Below, piece after piece: positions 1 to 9,159 of a stretch of DNA of 64,000 nucleotides. The translations under genes and the position numbers were made by a program. Below the pieces are notes generated by a model, which was not told where the DNA came from, made no database searches, and was given only the letters and a program-made list of their open reading frames with translations. Each line of letters starts with the position of its first letter. Position 1 is the stretch's first letter. This stretch comes from Microbacterium cremeum. Lineage in GTDB: Bacteria > Actinomycetota > Actinomycetes > Actinomycetales > Microbacteriaceae. Location of the stretch: positions 3,844,001 through 3,908,000 of the forward strand of contig NZ_CP063812.1 in NCBI RefSeq assembly GCF_015277855.1, read 5' to 3'.

Positions 1-1242
1 GAGGGCCTCGACCGCTACGTCACGGCGCTCCCCGACGACGGCGCGATCGACGAGGGTTATTCGTACTGGTGGAACGGCGCGTGCCGGGCGCTCGAGGCCC
101 TCGACGTGCTGCGCCACGCGACCGGGGGCGTGCTCGACGCGACCGGCATCACCGCGCTGCGCGAGACGGTCGCCTTCCCGCATCGCGTGCACCTCGGCGG
201 CCCCTGGTATCTGAACCTCGCGGACGGGCAGGCGCAGCCCGCCGAGGCGCAGCCCTGGCACGCACTGCACCGCGCCGCCCGGGCGCTCGGCGACGATCAT
301 GCCGCCGCCCACGCCGCGTCGCACCGCACTGCCGGCGCGCCCGTCGCCGACGAGCGCGCGGGCCTCGGACGCCTGCTGCGCGGGCTCACCGACACCGCGT
401 GGATCGAGGCCGCGCCCGAGCACTCCCCCCTGCCGCGCGACGTCTGGTTCCCGTCCACCGAGGTGCTGCTCGCGCGAAGCACGGCCGGCACGCCGGCCGG
501 GCTCGCCGTCGCCGCCAAGGGTGGGCACAACGACGAGCACCACAACCACAACGACGTGGGGTCGTTCGTGGTCGCCTCGGACGGCGTGCCCGTCGTCGTC
601 GACGCGGGCCGCCCGACCTACACGCTGCAGACGTTCGGGCCGGATCGCTACGACATCTGGACGATGCAGAGCGGCTGGCACAACGTGCCCGTGATCGGCG
701 GTCGTGAGCAGGGCGCCGGCCGCCCCTTCGCGGCATCCGGCGCGCGGGCGGCGATCTCCGGCGACACCTCGTCGTTCACGGCCGAGATCGCACGGGCGTA
801 TCCCGGCGCCGCCGTTTCGTCGTGGCGCCGCACCGTGCGCCTCGAGCGCGCCCCCGGGCGCGTCGTCATCGAAGACACCTGGACCGCGTCGGCTCCCGCC
901 ACCCACGACCACACCACACACCCCCCGGTCGTGGAGCGAGCGAGGAACGAGCGAGACGAAACGCGCCCCCGCGAACACACCACGGTGCGGATGCTGCTCG
1001 CCGGCGAGGTACGGCTGTCTGCGGCATCCGCTCACGTCACGCCGCTCGACGGCGCGACGCCCGTGCGGATCGCGTGGCCGGAGGGGATCGGCACGTCGAT
1101 CGTCGTGCTCGAGCTGGACGATCCGATGCTCTCGAGCGTGTGGGGGCCCCGCCTGACACGGCTCGAACTCGACGTGACGACCCGCGAGCGGGTCGCGGTC
1201 ACGGTAGAACAGGACCTGACGAACGCGGAGGACACACGATGA
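1..1242 (+). CDS. heparinase II/III family protein, 5'-truncated by window edge
   Basis: The reading frame is open from base 1, so the N-terminal (alpha/alpha toroid) part lies outside the window. The visible C-terminal part fits the heparinase II/III family of polysaccharide lyases: a YSYWWNGACRAL segment near the start and a His-rich KGGHNDEHHNHNDVGSF block (codons from about 175), the hallmark of the beta-sandwich domain that helps form the active site. Substrate cannot be told; heparin itself is unlikely in a soil actinobacterium, and alginate- or uronate-type glycans are alternatives. A copy of the dispersed CGGTCGTNGAGCGAGCG repeat lies in frame at 926-963 and is read as VVERARNERDETRP between two beta-sandwich segments. 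The stop overlaps the next start (ATGA), so the regulator downstream is translationally coupled. Confidence 0.82.
   Translation, partial: EGLDRYVTALPDDGAIDEGYSYWWNGACRALEALDVLRHATGGVLDATGITALRETVAFPHRVHLGGPWYLNLADGQAQPAEAQPWHALHRAARALGDDHAAAHAASHRTAGAPVADERAGLGRLLRGLTDTAWIEAAPEHSPLPRDVWFPSTEVLLARSTAGTPAGLAVAAKGGHNDEHHNHNDVGSFVVASDGVPVVVDAGRPTYTLQTFGPDRYDIWTMQSGWHNVPVIGGREQGAGRPFAASGARAAISGDTSSFTAEIARAYPGAAVSSWRRTVRLERAPGRVVIEDTWTASAPATHDHTTHPPVVERARNERDETRPREHTTVRMLLAGEVRLSAASAHVTPLDGATPVRIAWPEGIGTSIVVLELDDPMLSSVWGPRLTRLELDVTTRERVAVTVEQDLTNAEDTR
926..963. repeat. dispersed CGGTCGTTGAGCGAGCG-type repeat inside heparinase CDS
   Basis: The sequence starts CGGTCGTGGAGCGAGCG and ends GCGAGACGAAACG. 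It matches the intergenic copies at 13775, 25509 and 28334, with an extra GGAACG-like 6-bp stretch that keeps the frame open. It is the only copy here in a probable enzyme body. Confidence 0.8.
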
Positions 1243-2339
1243 CCGACCAGCACCCGGCACTGCTCGCCGCCGAGCGACGGGCGCACGTGCTGGCCGCGCT
1301 CGAGCGCGACGGCGCCGTACGAGTCGCGCAGCTCATGGACGAGCTCGGCGTCGCGCCGGTGACCCTGCGCCGTGACCTCGCCCAGATGGAGCGCGAGGGG
1401 CTGCTGGTGCGCGTCCACGGCGGCGCCGTGCCCGCGGCGAACGGACTCGACGAGTCCGACCCCGCGGGGGCGCGATCGCGCACCGGGTCCATCGCGATGC
1501 TCGTGCCGTCGCTGAGCTTCTACTGGCCGAGCGTCGTCCGCGGCGCCGAGGCGGAGGCTGCGCAGCTGGGCATGCGCGTCGTGCTGCGCGGCGCGTCGTA
1601 CGAGCTGCAGGACGAGCGCCCGGTGCTGGAGCGGCTCGTGCACACCGAGGGCGTCCGCGGCCTCGTGGTCGCCCCCAACACCGACACGCCGCACGCGCAG
1701 GACGTCGTGCAGTGGCTCGCGGGCTGCGGCGTGCCGAGCGTGCTGGTCGAGCGCGACGCCGTCGTGCTCCCGGAGGGCAGTCCGGTCGAGAACGTCACGA
1801 CCGACCACGCGCTGGGCGCCGTCCTCGCAGCGCGCCACCTGGCCTCGCTCGGCCATCGCCGTGTGGGACTCATCATCGCGCGCGACTCGCCGACGTCCCG
1901 CAAGATCGCGGCCGGCTGGCAGGCCGCGTGCGCCGAGCTCGGCCTGACGCCGGCCGACCACTTCGAGACGAGCCTCCCGCCTCGCACGAGCCCCGACTTC
2001 TCGGCGGTGGTGGACGCGGCCCTCGACGCCGCGCTGTCGAACTCGGTCACGGCGCTCGTGGTGCACTCCGACCCCGAGGCGATGGCGTTCGTCGACCTCG
2101 CGCTCAATCGCGGCATCTCGGTGCCCGGCGACCTGTCGATCATCGCGTACGACGACGAGGTCGCCGAGCTGTTCACGCCCGCGCTGACCGCGGTGAGCCC
2201 GCCGCGCGGCGCGGTCGGGCGGGCCGCGGTCGACCTGGTCGCCCGCCGCCTCGAGGACCCGGCGCGGGCGGTGCACCGCGTGGTGCTCAACCCGACCCTC
2301 AACGTGCGGGGATCGACGGCGCCGCCGCGCGGCGCGTGA
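1239..2339 (+). CDS. DeoR-type HTH / LacI-type sugar-binding transcriptional regulator
   Basis: 366 aa. Residues about 8-60 form a DeoR-type winged helix (VAQLMDELGVAPVTLRRDL, then EGLLVRVHGGAV). From about residue 85 the protein is a periplasmic-binding-protein fold like the LacI/GalR effector domain (SIAMLVPSLSFYWP, ASLGHRRVGLI, SIIAYDDEVAELFTPALTAV). This combination differs from a canonical LacI (short HTH plus hinge) or DeoR (sugar-phosphate isomerase-like C-terminus). It overlaps the heparinase stop by 4 nt, so it probably regulates that polysaccharide locus in response to a released sugar. A close paralog is at 9160. The effector is unknown. Confidence 0.85.
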   Translation: MTDQHPALLAAERRAHVLAALERDGAVRVAQLMDELGVAPVTLRRDLAQMEREGLLVRVHGGAVPAANGLDESDPAGARSRTGSIAMLVPSLSFYWPSVVRGAEAEAAQLGMRVVLRGASYELQDERPVLERLVHTEGVRGLVVAPNTDTPHAQDVVQWLAGCGVPSVLVERDAVVLPEGSPVENVTTDHALGAVLAARHLASLGHRRVGLIIARDSPTSRKIAAGWQAACAELGLTPADHFETSLPPRTSPDFSAVVDAALDAALSNSVTALVVHSDPEAMAFVDLALNRGISVPGDLSIIAYDDEVAELFTPALTAVSPPRGAVGRAAVDLVARRLEDPARAVHRVVLNPTLNVRGSTAPPRGA

Positions 2340-2369
2340 CGCGCGGCGCGGCGGCGGGATGAGACGTCG

Positions 2370-3020
2370 TCAGTGGATCGCGGTGAAGCGGCGGCGGTGG
2401 TGCGCCGGCGAGTCCAGCTCGTCCACGATCGCCAGTGCCAGGTCGGCGGCGGAGATCGTCGACGTCCCGTCGGCGTCGCGCAGCAGCACGTCACCGCCGA
2501 GCACATAGGTGCCCTTGGACGGGGTGGCGAGCCACGACCCGAAGTCGGCGGGCGGGCTCACGTAGAACCAGTCGAGCGTCTCGGGGCTCGCCGTGAGCAG
2601 GTCGAGCGCATTCAGACCGGTCTCGATCTCGGGCTTGACGTCGGCCGGGAGCTGTTCGTGCGACACGTCCCACACGCGCGGGCCACCCTCTTCGACGTGC
2701 AGCGACGACGCGCCGCCGATGTAGCCGAGGCGCGTCGTGGTGCCCGCGAGCCGCCCGATCAGGTCTTCGACGACGCCTTCCTGCTTGCCGGCCATGTCGC
2801 CGCGCGGCGAGAGGGCGACGATGACGGTGTCGCGGCCGGCGGTGACGGCGTCGAGCACGCTCGCATCGAGCGCCGAGCCGCGAACGTACTCGACGCCCGG
2901 GATCGGCTGCGCCGGCTCGTTCCGGCTGACCGCCGTGACCTGGTGCCCGCGCCGGTGCGCCTCCGCCACGATGGCCGAGCCCGCGTACCCGCTGCCACCA
3001 AGAACCGTGATGTGTGCCAT
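2370..3020 (-). CDS. NAD(P)-binding NmrA/SDR-like oxidoreductase
   Basis: 216 aa. The N-terminal Rossmann motif GGSGYAGSAIV (residues about 7-17) binds NAD(P). The rest fits the atypical SDR / NmrA-like 'NAD(P)H-binding' family (YIGGASSLHVEEGG, WFYVSPPADF), often annotated as NADH-flavin reductase or epimerase. The start at 3020 is favoured by an AAGGAGAA ribosome site 7-8 nt upstream. It is transcribed divergently from an HxlR regulator, a common pairing in which HxlR represses a stress-responsive oxidoreductase. The substrate is not known. Confidence 0.8.
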   Translation of the reverse strand: MAHITVLGGSGYAGSAIVAEAHRRGHQVTAVSRNEPAQPIPGVEYVRGSALDASVLDAVTAGRDTVIVALSPRGDMAGKQEGVVEDLIGRLAGTTTRLGYIGGASSLHVEEGGPRVWDVSHEQLPADVKPEIETGLNALDLLTASPETLDWFYVSPPADFGSWLATPSKGTYVLGGDVLLRDADGTSTISAADLALAIVDELDSPAHHRRRFTAIH

Positions 3021-3046
3021 GTACCGCTTCTCCTTGCTCTCTTTCG

Positions 3047-3064
3047 GTAAGTCAGTTACTTTAC
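3047..3064. promoter_or_regulatory. candidate HxlR operator in the divergent promoter region
   Basis: GTAAGTCAGTTACTTTAC is an imperfect inverted repeat (outer GTAA/TTAC, inner AAGT/ACTT) in the only AT-rich stretch between the divergent genes. HxlR proteins bind such partly palindromic sites. The assignment rests on position and symmetry only. Confidence 0.4.
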
Positions 3065-3116
3065 GAGAGAATAAGGAGCTCCGGAAGAACGCACTTTGCA
3101 GTAAGAAGGGAACTCC

Positions 3117-3488
3117 GTGGTGAGTCAGATCCCGTGGGACCCGTATCGGCCCGACTGCCCGAGCCGACGACTGCTCGACCGCATCGGCGACCGATGGACC
3201 GTCCTGATCGTGCGAGTGCTCGACACCGGTCCGCATCGCTTCTCGGCGCTGGCTTCTGCCGTGGGCGGCATCTCGCAGAAGATGCTGACGCAGACGCTCC
3301 GTTCGCTCGAGCGCGACGGCTTCGTGACGCGCACCGTCTACGCGGAGATCCCGCCGCGCGTCGAATACGCGCTCACGCCGCTCGGGCGCTCACTGCAGCA
3401 GCCGCTGCGCGCGCTCGAGGAGTGGGCGATCGCCAACATGGATGCCGTGTGGGAGAACCAGAAGAGCCACGACGCGCTGGCGGGGTGA
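3117..3488 (+). CDS. HxlR-family transcriptional regulator
   Basis: 123 aa, usual length for the family. It has the HxlR winged-helix layout: CPSRRLLDRIGDRWTVLIV near residues 14-33, then RFSALASAVGGISQKMLTQTLRSLERDGFVTRTVY and PRVEYALTPLG. The typical redox cysteine near residue 14 is present. The GTG at 3117 is chosen for the AAGAAGGGAA ribosome site. It likely controls the divergent oxidoreductase and itself through the AT-rich intergenic site. Confidence 0.88.
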   Translation: MVSQIPWDPYRPDCPSRRLLDRIGDRWTVLIVRVLDTGPHRFSALASAVGGISQKMLTQTLRSLERDGFVTRTVYAEIPPRVEYALTPLGRSLQQPLRALEEWAIANMDAVWENQKSHDALAG

Positions 3489-3522
3489 CCGGATGCCTCG
3501 GGTCGCGGCATCCGGTCACCCC
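3482..3522. terminator. bidirectional hairpin between convergent genes
   Basis: Perfect 16-bp arms (GGGGTGACCGGATGCC at 3482-3497, its complement at 3507-3522) with a 9-nt loop. The hairpin overlaps the hxlR stop and lies 5 nt beyond the GH59-like stop. There is no U-tract. The stem is built around the GGATGCC/GGCATCC motif. Confidence 0.6.
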
Positions 3523-3527
3523 CTCCG

Positions 3528-6500
3528 TCACCTGGTGACCTTGACGTTGAGCTCCTTCGAGGCGGTCGTGCCGGCTGCGTTGGTGAACTCGACCACGTAG
3601 ACGTACGTGCCCACCGGCTTGCCGGTCACCTCGAGCTTCGCCCGCTGCGCGCCGGGGCTCGCCGCCACGAGCGTGCCGGCGCCCGCCTCGGCGCCGTTCT
3701 CGAGGAACCGGTACGACGTGGCGTTGGTGCCCCACCACAGGTCGGCGACCACGGTGTACGTGCCGTCGCCGTCCTTGTTGGCCGCCGAGATCGCGGGCTT
3801 GCCGGGTGCGGCATCCGTCACCGTGACGGTGAGCGGCTGCGTGGCCGTCGTGCCCTTCGAGTTCACCAGCTCGCCGGTGAACGCGTACGTGCCGTCGGGC
3901 AGCCCTTCGATGTCGACCACGGCTCGCTGCGCGCGCGGAGAGTCCATCGTGAGCGGCATCTTGGCGACGAGCTCGCCGTCGCGGTACAGCTTGAACAGCG
4001 AGCCGTTCTCGCCCCACCACAGGTTCATCGTCACCTGGAACGTGCCGTCCTCGAGACCGGTGTCCCAGCCGTCGTTCGAGGCCAGCGATGCCCGGGCCGG
4101 CGCGGTGCGGGCGCCGTCGTCCGACGCGACCTCGGGAAGGGTGACGGGTGCCGTGGCCGCCGAGCGCTCGCCCTCACCGAGCTCGTTGACCGCGGCGATC
4201 TCGTAGGCGTGGGTGGATCCGAGCTCGAGCGATGTCACCGTGCAGCTCGTCTCGGCGGCCTCGCACACCGGCTCGTCGCCGCCCGCCTCGTACACGCGGT
4301 AGCCCGAGAATCCGGGACCCATCAGCGCCGGGGCCTCCCACGTCACCGTGATCGAGGTGTCGCCGGCGCGGGTCGCCGCGGGCTTCTGCGGCGCGCCGGG
4401 CAGCGTGGTGTCGGCGACGGCGAGCCACGAGATGACCGGCCGTTCACTTCCCGCGCCCTCGTTGGTCACGACGTAGTCGACCGTCGCGGGCGCGGCGAGC
4501 GTGAACGTCAGCGGCGCGGCGAGCGGTGTGTTCGAGCCCGACAGCGGGATGTTGCCCTTGGCGAGCTCGGTGCCCGCGACCGACACCGTGTGGTTCATCG
4601 TGCGGTTGAGGTTCCACCACTCGGTGAAGCCGCCGGTGAGTGCGTACGTGCCCGCCTCGAGGGGTAGCCGGTAGATCAGTCGCGTGGTGTCCTGGTACAG
4701 GCCGGTCGAGTACTTGTCGTTGATGTCGGTGGCGCCCTTGGTCTTCATGCCGTCGGCGACATATCCCCACTGGTCGGCGGATGCCGACACCTGATCGACT
4801 TTGTCGTTGCGCAGATTCGGCACCGCCGCCGCGACCGCCGAGTACTGCGGCGAGGCCACCCCGCCGGTTCCCGAGTCGATGTAGTAGACGAGCGCAGGCG
4901 GCACGATCTCGAAGGCCGCGACCACGCGTTCGCCGCTGTCGGCGAGCCGGCCGGTGACCGTGAGCCTGGCGTACTCGGCGCGCGGCTGCGCGGCGGATGC
5001 GGCATCCCACTCCACCGCCTTCTCGGCACCGGCGACCGTGACCGTCCCGGGCAGCTCGTCCTTCATCGCGAGCGCGCCTTGCACGCCCAGATCCCGCGGC
5101 AGCCGCTGGACGTACACGAGCGCGAGGCGCGCGTTGTAGCCGCTCGTGCCGTTGGTGCCGAATTCGACGCCGACCACGGCGTCGTTCTCGAGGGTGAGCG
5201 GCTGCGCCACCGGGGTGGCGGCCCCCGTCGACACCGCGGTCTTCGTCGTCTCGGCGCCCGCGGCGCGCACCTTGGCGTACACGTTCGTGGTCAGCCCCGC
5301 ACGCGGAGCCTGCACGGCGACGATGTTGTATGAGCCCGCGGGAAGCGGCAGGTGGTAGGTGACGGGCTTGTTGTAGTCGGCGCCGACGAACGACGAGCCC
5401 CAGTCCTGCGGGTTCCCCGCCTGCAGGGTCGTCGCGGTCGTCGAGTACCCCCAGGTCGGGCCGGCGCTCGTGCCGTCCCACTTCTGGTCGGCGGCGTCGT
5501 TGCGCAGGTCGGGGAAGGATGCGGCGACAGCGGCATAGGCCGAGCCCTCGGCGGCGCCGCTCGAGCCCGAGTCGATGAAGTACTCGAGGTCGGCGGGCAC
5601 GACGAGCACGGTCGCGCTGAAGCGCTGGTAGTAGCCCGACGCGAGCTTCTCGGTCGACCGTCCCGAGGCCGCGAAGGTCGCCAGCTCGGCCGTGGTCGCG
5701 GCCGCCGCCTCCGACGCGAGACTCCAGGTCACCTCGGCATCGCCGCCGCCGAGCTCGAGTGCATCGGGCAGCGTGCGATCGCCCGAGACCACGGTCATGA
5801 CCCCGAGGTCGAGCACGTCCGGGCTGACATCCTTCGGGGTCAGGCCGTCGGCCGCTGCGGTGAGTCGTGCGGCGATCGCGGCGGCTCCTTCGGCGTCGAG
5901 CCCGTACTGCTCGGGGTCGTCGACCGCGTTCTGTGCCGCGGCGCGCACCGCCGCGAACACGGCCCACGTCTCGGCGCTGTACTCGCCCTCGTCCAGCCCG
6001 GCCACCGACTCGACAGCGGCCGACAGCGGTGCCGTGTCGACGCTCGCGGCGTCGGCGGAGGCGTGGATGACGCCGACCGCGTCGACGTTGAGGGAGCTGT
6101 CGTTCGCGGTCTTTATGACCACCGTGTGCGGCTCGTTCCGGAGTCCGCGCAGCATGAACGTCGTCTTCTCACTGCCGGCGGCGAAGGTCGGGGCGGCCGC
6201 GACGATGGTCACGCCGTCGACCACGACGTCGAGCGTCGTCGCCCCGCTGTTGGTGCCGATGATGTCGAGGCCCGTGCCGGTGAACGAGTACGTCATCGCC
6301 GCGCCCTTCGCCGTGCTCTTGGACGCCGTCCGCTGCCACTCGAACATGCCCTGACCGTTGACGTGGCTCCAGCTGCCGTCGAAGTCGAGGACGGGAACCG
6401 AGGTGTCCTCCCAGCTCGTCTGATGCATGCCGTCGACGATCCATGCGTAGTACGGCGTGTAGCCGGGCACGGTCTCGACCTTCAGGTTGTCGAACTGCAC

Positions 6501-8948
6501 GAAGCTGAAGCTCGAGCCGAGCTGGATCCGCCCCGCCGCCTGCGGCGCGGCATCCGTGTAGGTGGCGATCTGCACGCCGTTGACGAACGCGGAGTACGCG
6601 TTGCCGGCGACCTTCACCGCGATGGTGTTCCAGACGCCCGATCCGGCCTTGAATGCCGCCTCGGGCATACTCGCGACGCTTCCGGCCGAGAGCGTCGTGC
6701 CGTAGCGCAGGAACGTCCAGGCGCCCGCCGGGTCGATCCTCAGCTCGGCGGCCGAGACGTTCTGCCCGTTCGCCGTGCCGCCCTGCTCCCGGGCGCCGAT
6801 CGTCGCGTACTGTGCTCCGGCCGCCTCGAAGAGCACATCCGCCGAGACGGTGTAGTTCGCCCAGCGGGCGTCGCCGATCGTGGTCTTCGGGTCGCCCGCG
6901 TTCCAGGCTCCGCCGGCCATGCCCGGTCCCACCTGCTGGCGCAGCACGCGGCCGTGCGCGGCGTCCGCGGTGAGCACCGATTCGAAAGCGCCGTTCGTAT
7001 CGTTGGTGTACCGCGGGGTCACGCCGTTGTCTGCGGCGTCCACGGCGGGCGTTCCCGCCGGCCGCGGCTGGGCGCCGCGCACGTCGAGGAACGACTGGCC
7101 GGTGTCGACGAGCTGCCCGGTCGCGGGGTCGTAGCCCTGGATCGTGCCCTGCTCGCGGTAGTCGAAGTCGTCGCCGTACAGGATTCCGTCATCGGTCACG
7201 CCGTTGACCGCGCCCGAGGCGTCGGTGTCGAGCGCGTCCCGTCCGCCGCCGGCCGCGGTGTACTCCTTCGAGCTCGGCAGCGAGCTGCCGTAGCCGTCCC
7301 TCGGGGTGAGTGTGCCGTCCGCTCCGGCCGTCGCGTGGTCGAGCGTCGTGACGGTCAGCGCCGACCACGGCTTCACCGTGACCGAGTACGACCCGTCGGC
7401 AGCCGGTGCGATCTCGCCGATGGGCTGCAGGTAGTTGGCGTCGTACGCCTCGCCCGCGTCGGCGGCGCGGGTCTCCCACAGCTCCGCGGTCTGGTCTGCG
7501 CCGAGGCTCAGGCCGTTCGCGACGATGCGGTAGGTCTTGGCGAACTTCGAGTCGTTGATGATGACGGTCGAGAAGTCGGTGGCGTCGGGCGCCGCGAGCG
7601 TCGTGTACGAGGCTCCGCCCGCCCGCGCGCCGCCCGGCGGGTTGCCCGTGCCGAGCTCGCTGCGCGAGGCCTGCGGGATCGCCCGCCAGATGCCGGCGGT
7701 GTTGTCGGCGTTCTCCCACCCGAGCTTCGCGAACTGCGTGAACTGCTCGATCACTGCGAGCCCGCCGTCGTAGGCGAGCCAGCCCGACCACGGCTCACGG
7801 GCGTTCACGAGCTCCTTCGACGAGTACTGGAACCCGTCGTAGAACGAGCCGATCGCCGGCTGGAAGATGTTCATCGTGCGACGTGACGCGGCGAACCCGG
7901 TCGTGACCCAGTTGCCCATCTCGAGGGCGCTGTTCGTGCCGCCGAACTGCGTGCCGAAGCCACCCTGCTCGTCGCTCGCGTTGTTGTTCGGGCGGTCGGC
8001 CGAGCTCGAGAACGTCGACTGGCCCTCCGAGTTCCACACCTCGAGATCGAGCTGCTCGGCGATCTTCTTCATGTTGCCGGCGCTGTCGTCGGCGCTGGAG
8101 TAGTGGAAGCCGACGATGTCGACGGCATCGCGCAGCGACGGGTCGGTGGTCGAGGTCATGGCGTTGCCGAACGACACCGGCGGCGTGCCCACGGTGTCGG
8201 CGGCGATCGTCTGGATCGCGTGGAAGAGGTTCTTCTCCTCCTCCGACGCGAAGCCGTTGTTCGGGTCGGCGGCTGTCGCGCCTTCGTAGCCCTTGGTGTC
8301 GTCGGCGATCCACCTCGAGAAGTCCTTGTAGAGCGGGATGTCGGGGTTGCCGGTCTCGTTCGTGTCGGGGTTGATCGAGTCGACCATGATGCCGAGCTCG
8401 CGGTAGGCCGCGAGCACGGTGTTCTTGTACCAGATGTACTGGTCGGCGTGACTGGTGACCCACGTCGGGCGGGTCCATCGCAGGATGCTGACGTGGATGT
8501 CGCCGTGGGCGACGAGCTGCGCGTCGGCGGCGAGCTGGAAGCCGGGCTCGCGCAGCACGTTCGGGTACTCGTCCCGCGAGCGCATCGTCGCCGGGTTGGG
8601 GCCGGTCGAGGTGTTGCGGTCGTTGCCCATCTCGATCTTGACGGTGTTCATGATCGGGTGCTCGCCGCCGAACAGCGTCTCGATGAGCTCCCAGTACTTG
8701 TCGGGATGCTGCGCCTTGTAGTCCAGCAGCAGCGCGCTCGTCGAGTTCGCCGAGAGCACGCCGAAGCCCTTGAAGGTGAGTCCGTTCCGGTTCTGCGCCG
8801 CCGCCGCGATGTCGGCACCGTTCAGCGTGACCGTGACGGGGTCGGCTCCCGCAGCGGCCGCGGGAGAAAGGGGGATCGCGACCGTGGCCAGCGTCACCGC
8901 GGCCGCGGTGAGGGCGGCAGCGATCCGGGCCGATGACATCTTCGCCAT
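3528..8948 (-). CDS. secreted multidomain GH59-like glycosidase (galactocerebrosidase family)
   Basis: 1,806 aa. The ATG at 8948 has a GAGGAA ribosome site; residues 1-34 are a signal peptide ending PAAAA. Residues about 55-500 resemble GH59 beta-galactosidase/galactosylceramidase: GFGVLSANSTSALLLDY, TVKIEMGNDRNTSTGPNPATM, a likely acid/base Glu198 in PDTNETG and a likely nucleophile Glu308 in VWNSEGQ. Residues about 690-845 are a LamG-like lectin domain as in GALC. A carbohydrate-binding-like domain (846-980), a FIVAR-type helical segment (about 985-1050) and two bacterial-Ig plus galactose-binding-like modules follow; these contain YFIDSG/YYIDSG near 1120 and 1350. Last come FN3 (about 1525-1610) and two C-terminal beta repeats with WWGENGS and WWGTNAT. 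Eukaryotic GALC is about 670 aa, so the tail is a bacterial extension. The substrate is probably a beta-galactoside; GH30-like activity is the alternative. Confidence 0.75.
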   Translation of the reverse strand: MAKMSSARIAAALTAAAVTLATVAIPLSPAAAAGADPVTVTLNGADIAAAAQNRNGLTFKGFGVLSANSTSALLLDYKAQHPDKYWELIETLFGGEHPIMNTVKIEMGNDRNTSTGPNPATMRSRDEYPNVLREPGFQLAADAQLVAHGDIHVSILRWTRPTWVTSHADQYIWYKNTVLAAYRELGIMVDSINPDTNETGNPDIPLYKDFSRWIADDTKGYEGATAADPNNGFASEEEKNLFHAIQTIAADTVGTPPVSFGNAMTSTTDPSLRDAVDIVGFHYSSADDSAGNMKKIAEQLDLEVWNSEGQSTFSSSADRPNNNASDEQGGFGTQFGGTNSALEMGNWVTTGFAASRRTMNIFQPAIGSFYDGFQYSSKELVNAREPWSGWLAYDGGLAVIEQFTQFAKLGWENADNTAGIWRAIPQASRSELGTGNPPGGARAGGASYTTLAAPDATDFSTVIINDSKFAKTYRIVANGLSLGADQTAELWETRAADAGEAYDANYLQPIGEIAPAADGSYSVTVKPWSALTVTTLDHATAGADGTLTPRDGYGSSLPSSKEYTAAGGGRDALDTDASGAVNGVTDDGILYGDDFDYREQGTIQGYDPATGQLVDTGQSFLDVRGAQPRPAGTPAVDAADNGVTPRYTNDTNGAFESVLTADAAHGRVLRQQVGPGMAGGAWNAGDPKTTIGDARWANYTVSADVLFEAAGAQYATIGAREQGGTANGQNVSAAELRIDPAGAWTFLRYGTTLSAGSVASMPEAAFKAGSGVWNTIAVKVAGNAYSAFVNGVQIATYTDAAPQAAGRIQLGSSFSFVQFDNLKVETVPGYTPYYAWIVDGMHQTSWEDTSVPVLDFDGSWSHVNGQGMFEWQRTASKSTAKGAAMTYSFTGTGLDIIGTNSGATTLDVVVDGVTIVAAAPTFAAGSEKTTFMLRGLRNEPHTVVIKTANDSSLNVDAVGVIHASADAASVDTAPLSAAVESVAGLDEGEYSAETWAVFAAVRAAAQNAVDDPEQYGLDAEGAAAIAARLTAAADGLTPKDVSPDVLDLGVMTVVSGDRTLPDALELGGGDAEVTWSLASEAAAATTAELATFAASGRSTEKLASGYYQRFSATVLVVPADLEYFIDSGSSGAAEGSAYAAVAASFPDLRNDAADQKWDGTSAGPTWGYSTTATTLQAGNPQDWGSSFVGADYNKPVTYHLPLPAGSYNIVAVQAPRAGLTTNVYAKVRAAGAETTKTAVSTGAATPVAQPLTLENDAVVGVEFGTNGTSGYNARLALVYVQRLPRDLGVQGALAMKDELPGTVTVAGAEKAVEWDAASAAQPRAEYARLTVTGRLADSGERVVAAFEIVPPALVYYIDSGTGGVASPQYSAVAAAVPNLRNDKVDQVSASADQWGYVADGMKTKGATDINDKYSTGLYQDTTRLIYRLPLEAGTYALTGGFTEWWNLNRTMNHTVSVAGTELAKGNIPLSGSNTPLAAPLTFTLAAPATVDYVVTNEGAGSERPVISWLAVADTTLPGAPQKPAATRAGDTSITVTWEAPALMGPGFSGYRVYEAGGDEPVCEAAETSCTVTSLELGSTHAYEIAAVNELGEGERSAATAPVTLPEVASDDGARTAPARASLASNDGWDTGLEDGTFQVTMNLWWGENGSLFKLYRDGELVAKMPLTMDSPRAQRAVVDIEGLPDGTYAFTGELVNSKGTTATQPLTVTVTDAAPGKPAISAANKDGDGTYTVVADLWWGTNATSYRFLENGAEAGAGTLVAASPGAQRAKLEVTGKPVGTYVYVVEFTNAAGTTASKELNVKVTR

Positions 8949-9038
8949 GGAGTTCCTCGTCGTCGAAAGAGAGCCCACTCGGGTCGCCTGTCAGGGAACC
9001 ACCACGGTGCCCCCGCGGCAAAGCGAAGCAATCAGATA

Positions 9039-9134
9039 CGAACAGAGTCGAATCGGATCGAACAGGACGCGTCGACGGATGCCGTGATTCCGCGGCATCC
9101 GTCGGTGCCCGCTATCGTCAATCGAACACGTTCG
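9039..9134. promoter_or_regulatory. divergent control region with CGAACA repeats and hairpin
   Basis: Between the GH59-like gene and the DeoR/LacI chimera there are three CGAACA copies, at 9039, 9059 and 9123. The last is part of a palindrome, CGAACACGTTCG (9123-9134). A 12-bp-arm hairpin carrying GGATGCC/GGCATCC lies at 9073-9104. The palindrome is 25 nt before the regulator start, as expected of an autoregulatory operator; function is inferred. Confidence 0.45.
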
Positions 9135-9159
9135 CACGCACGGGTCGAAGGAGATCGTC

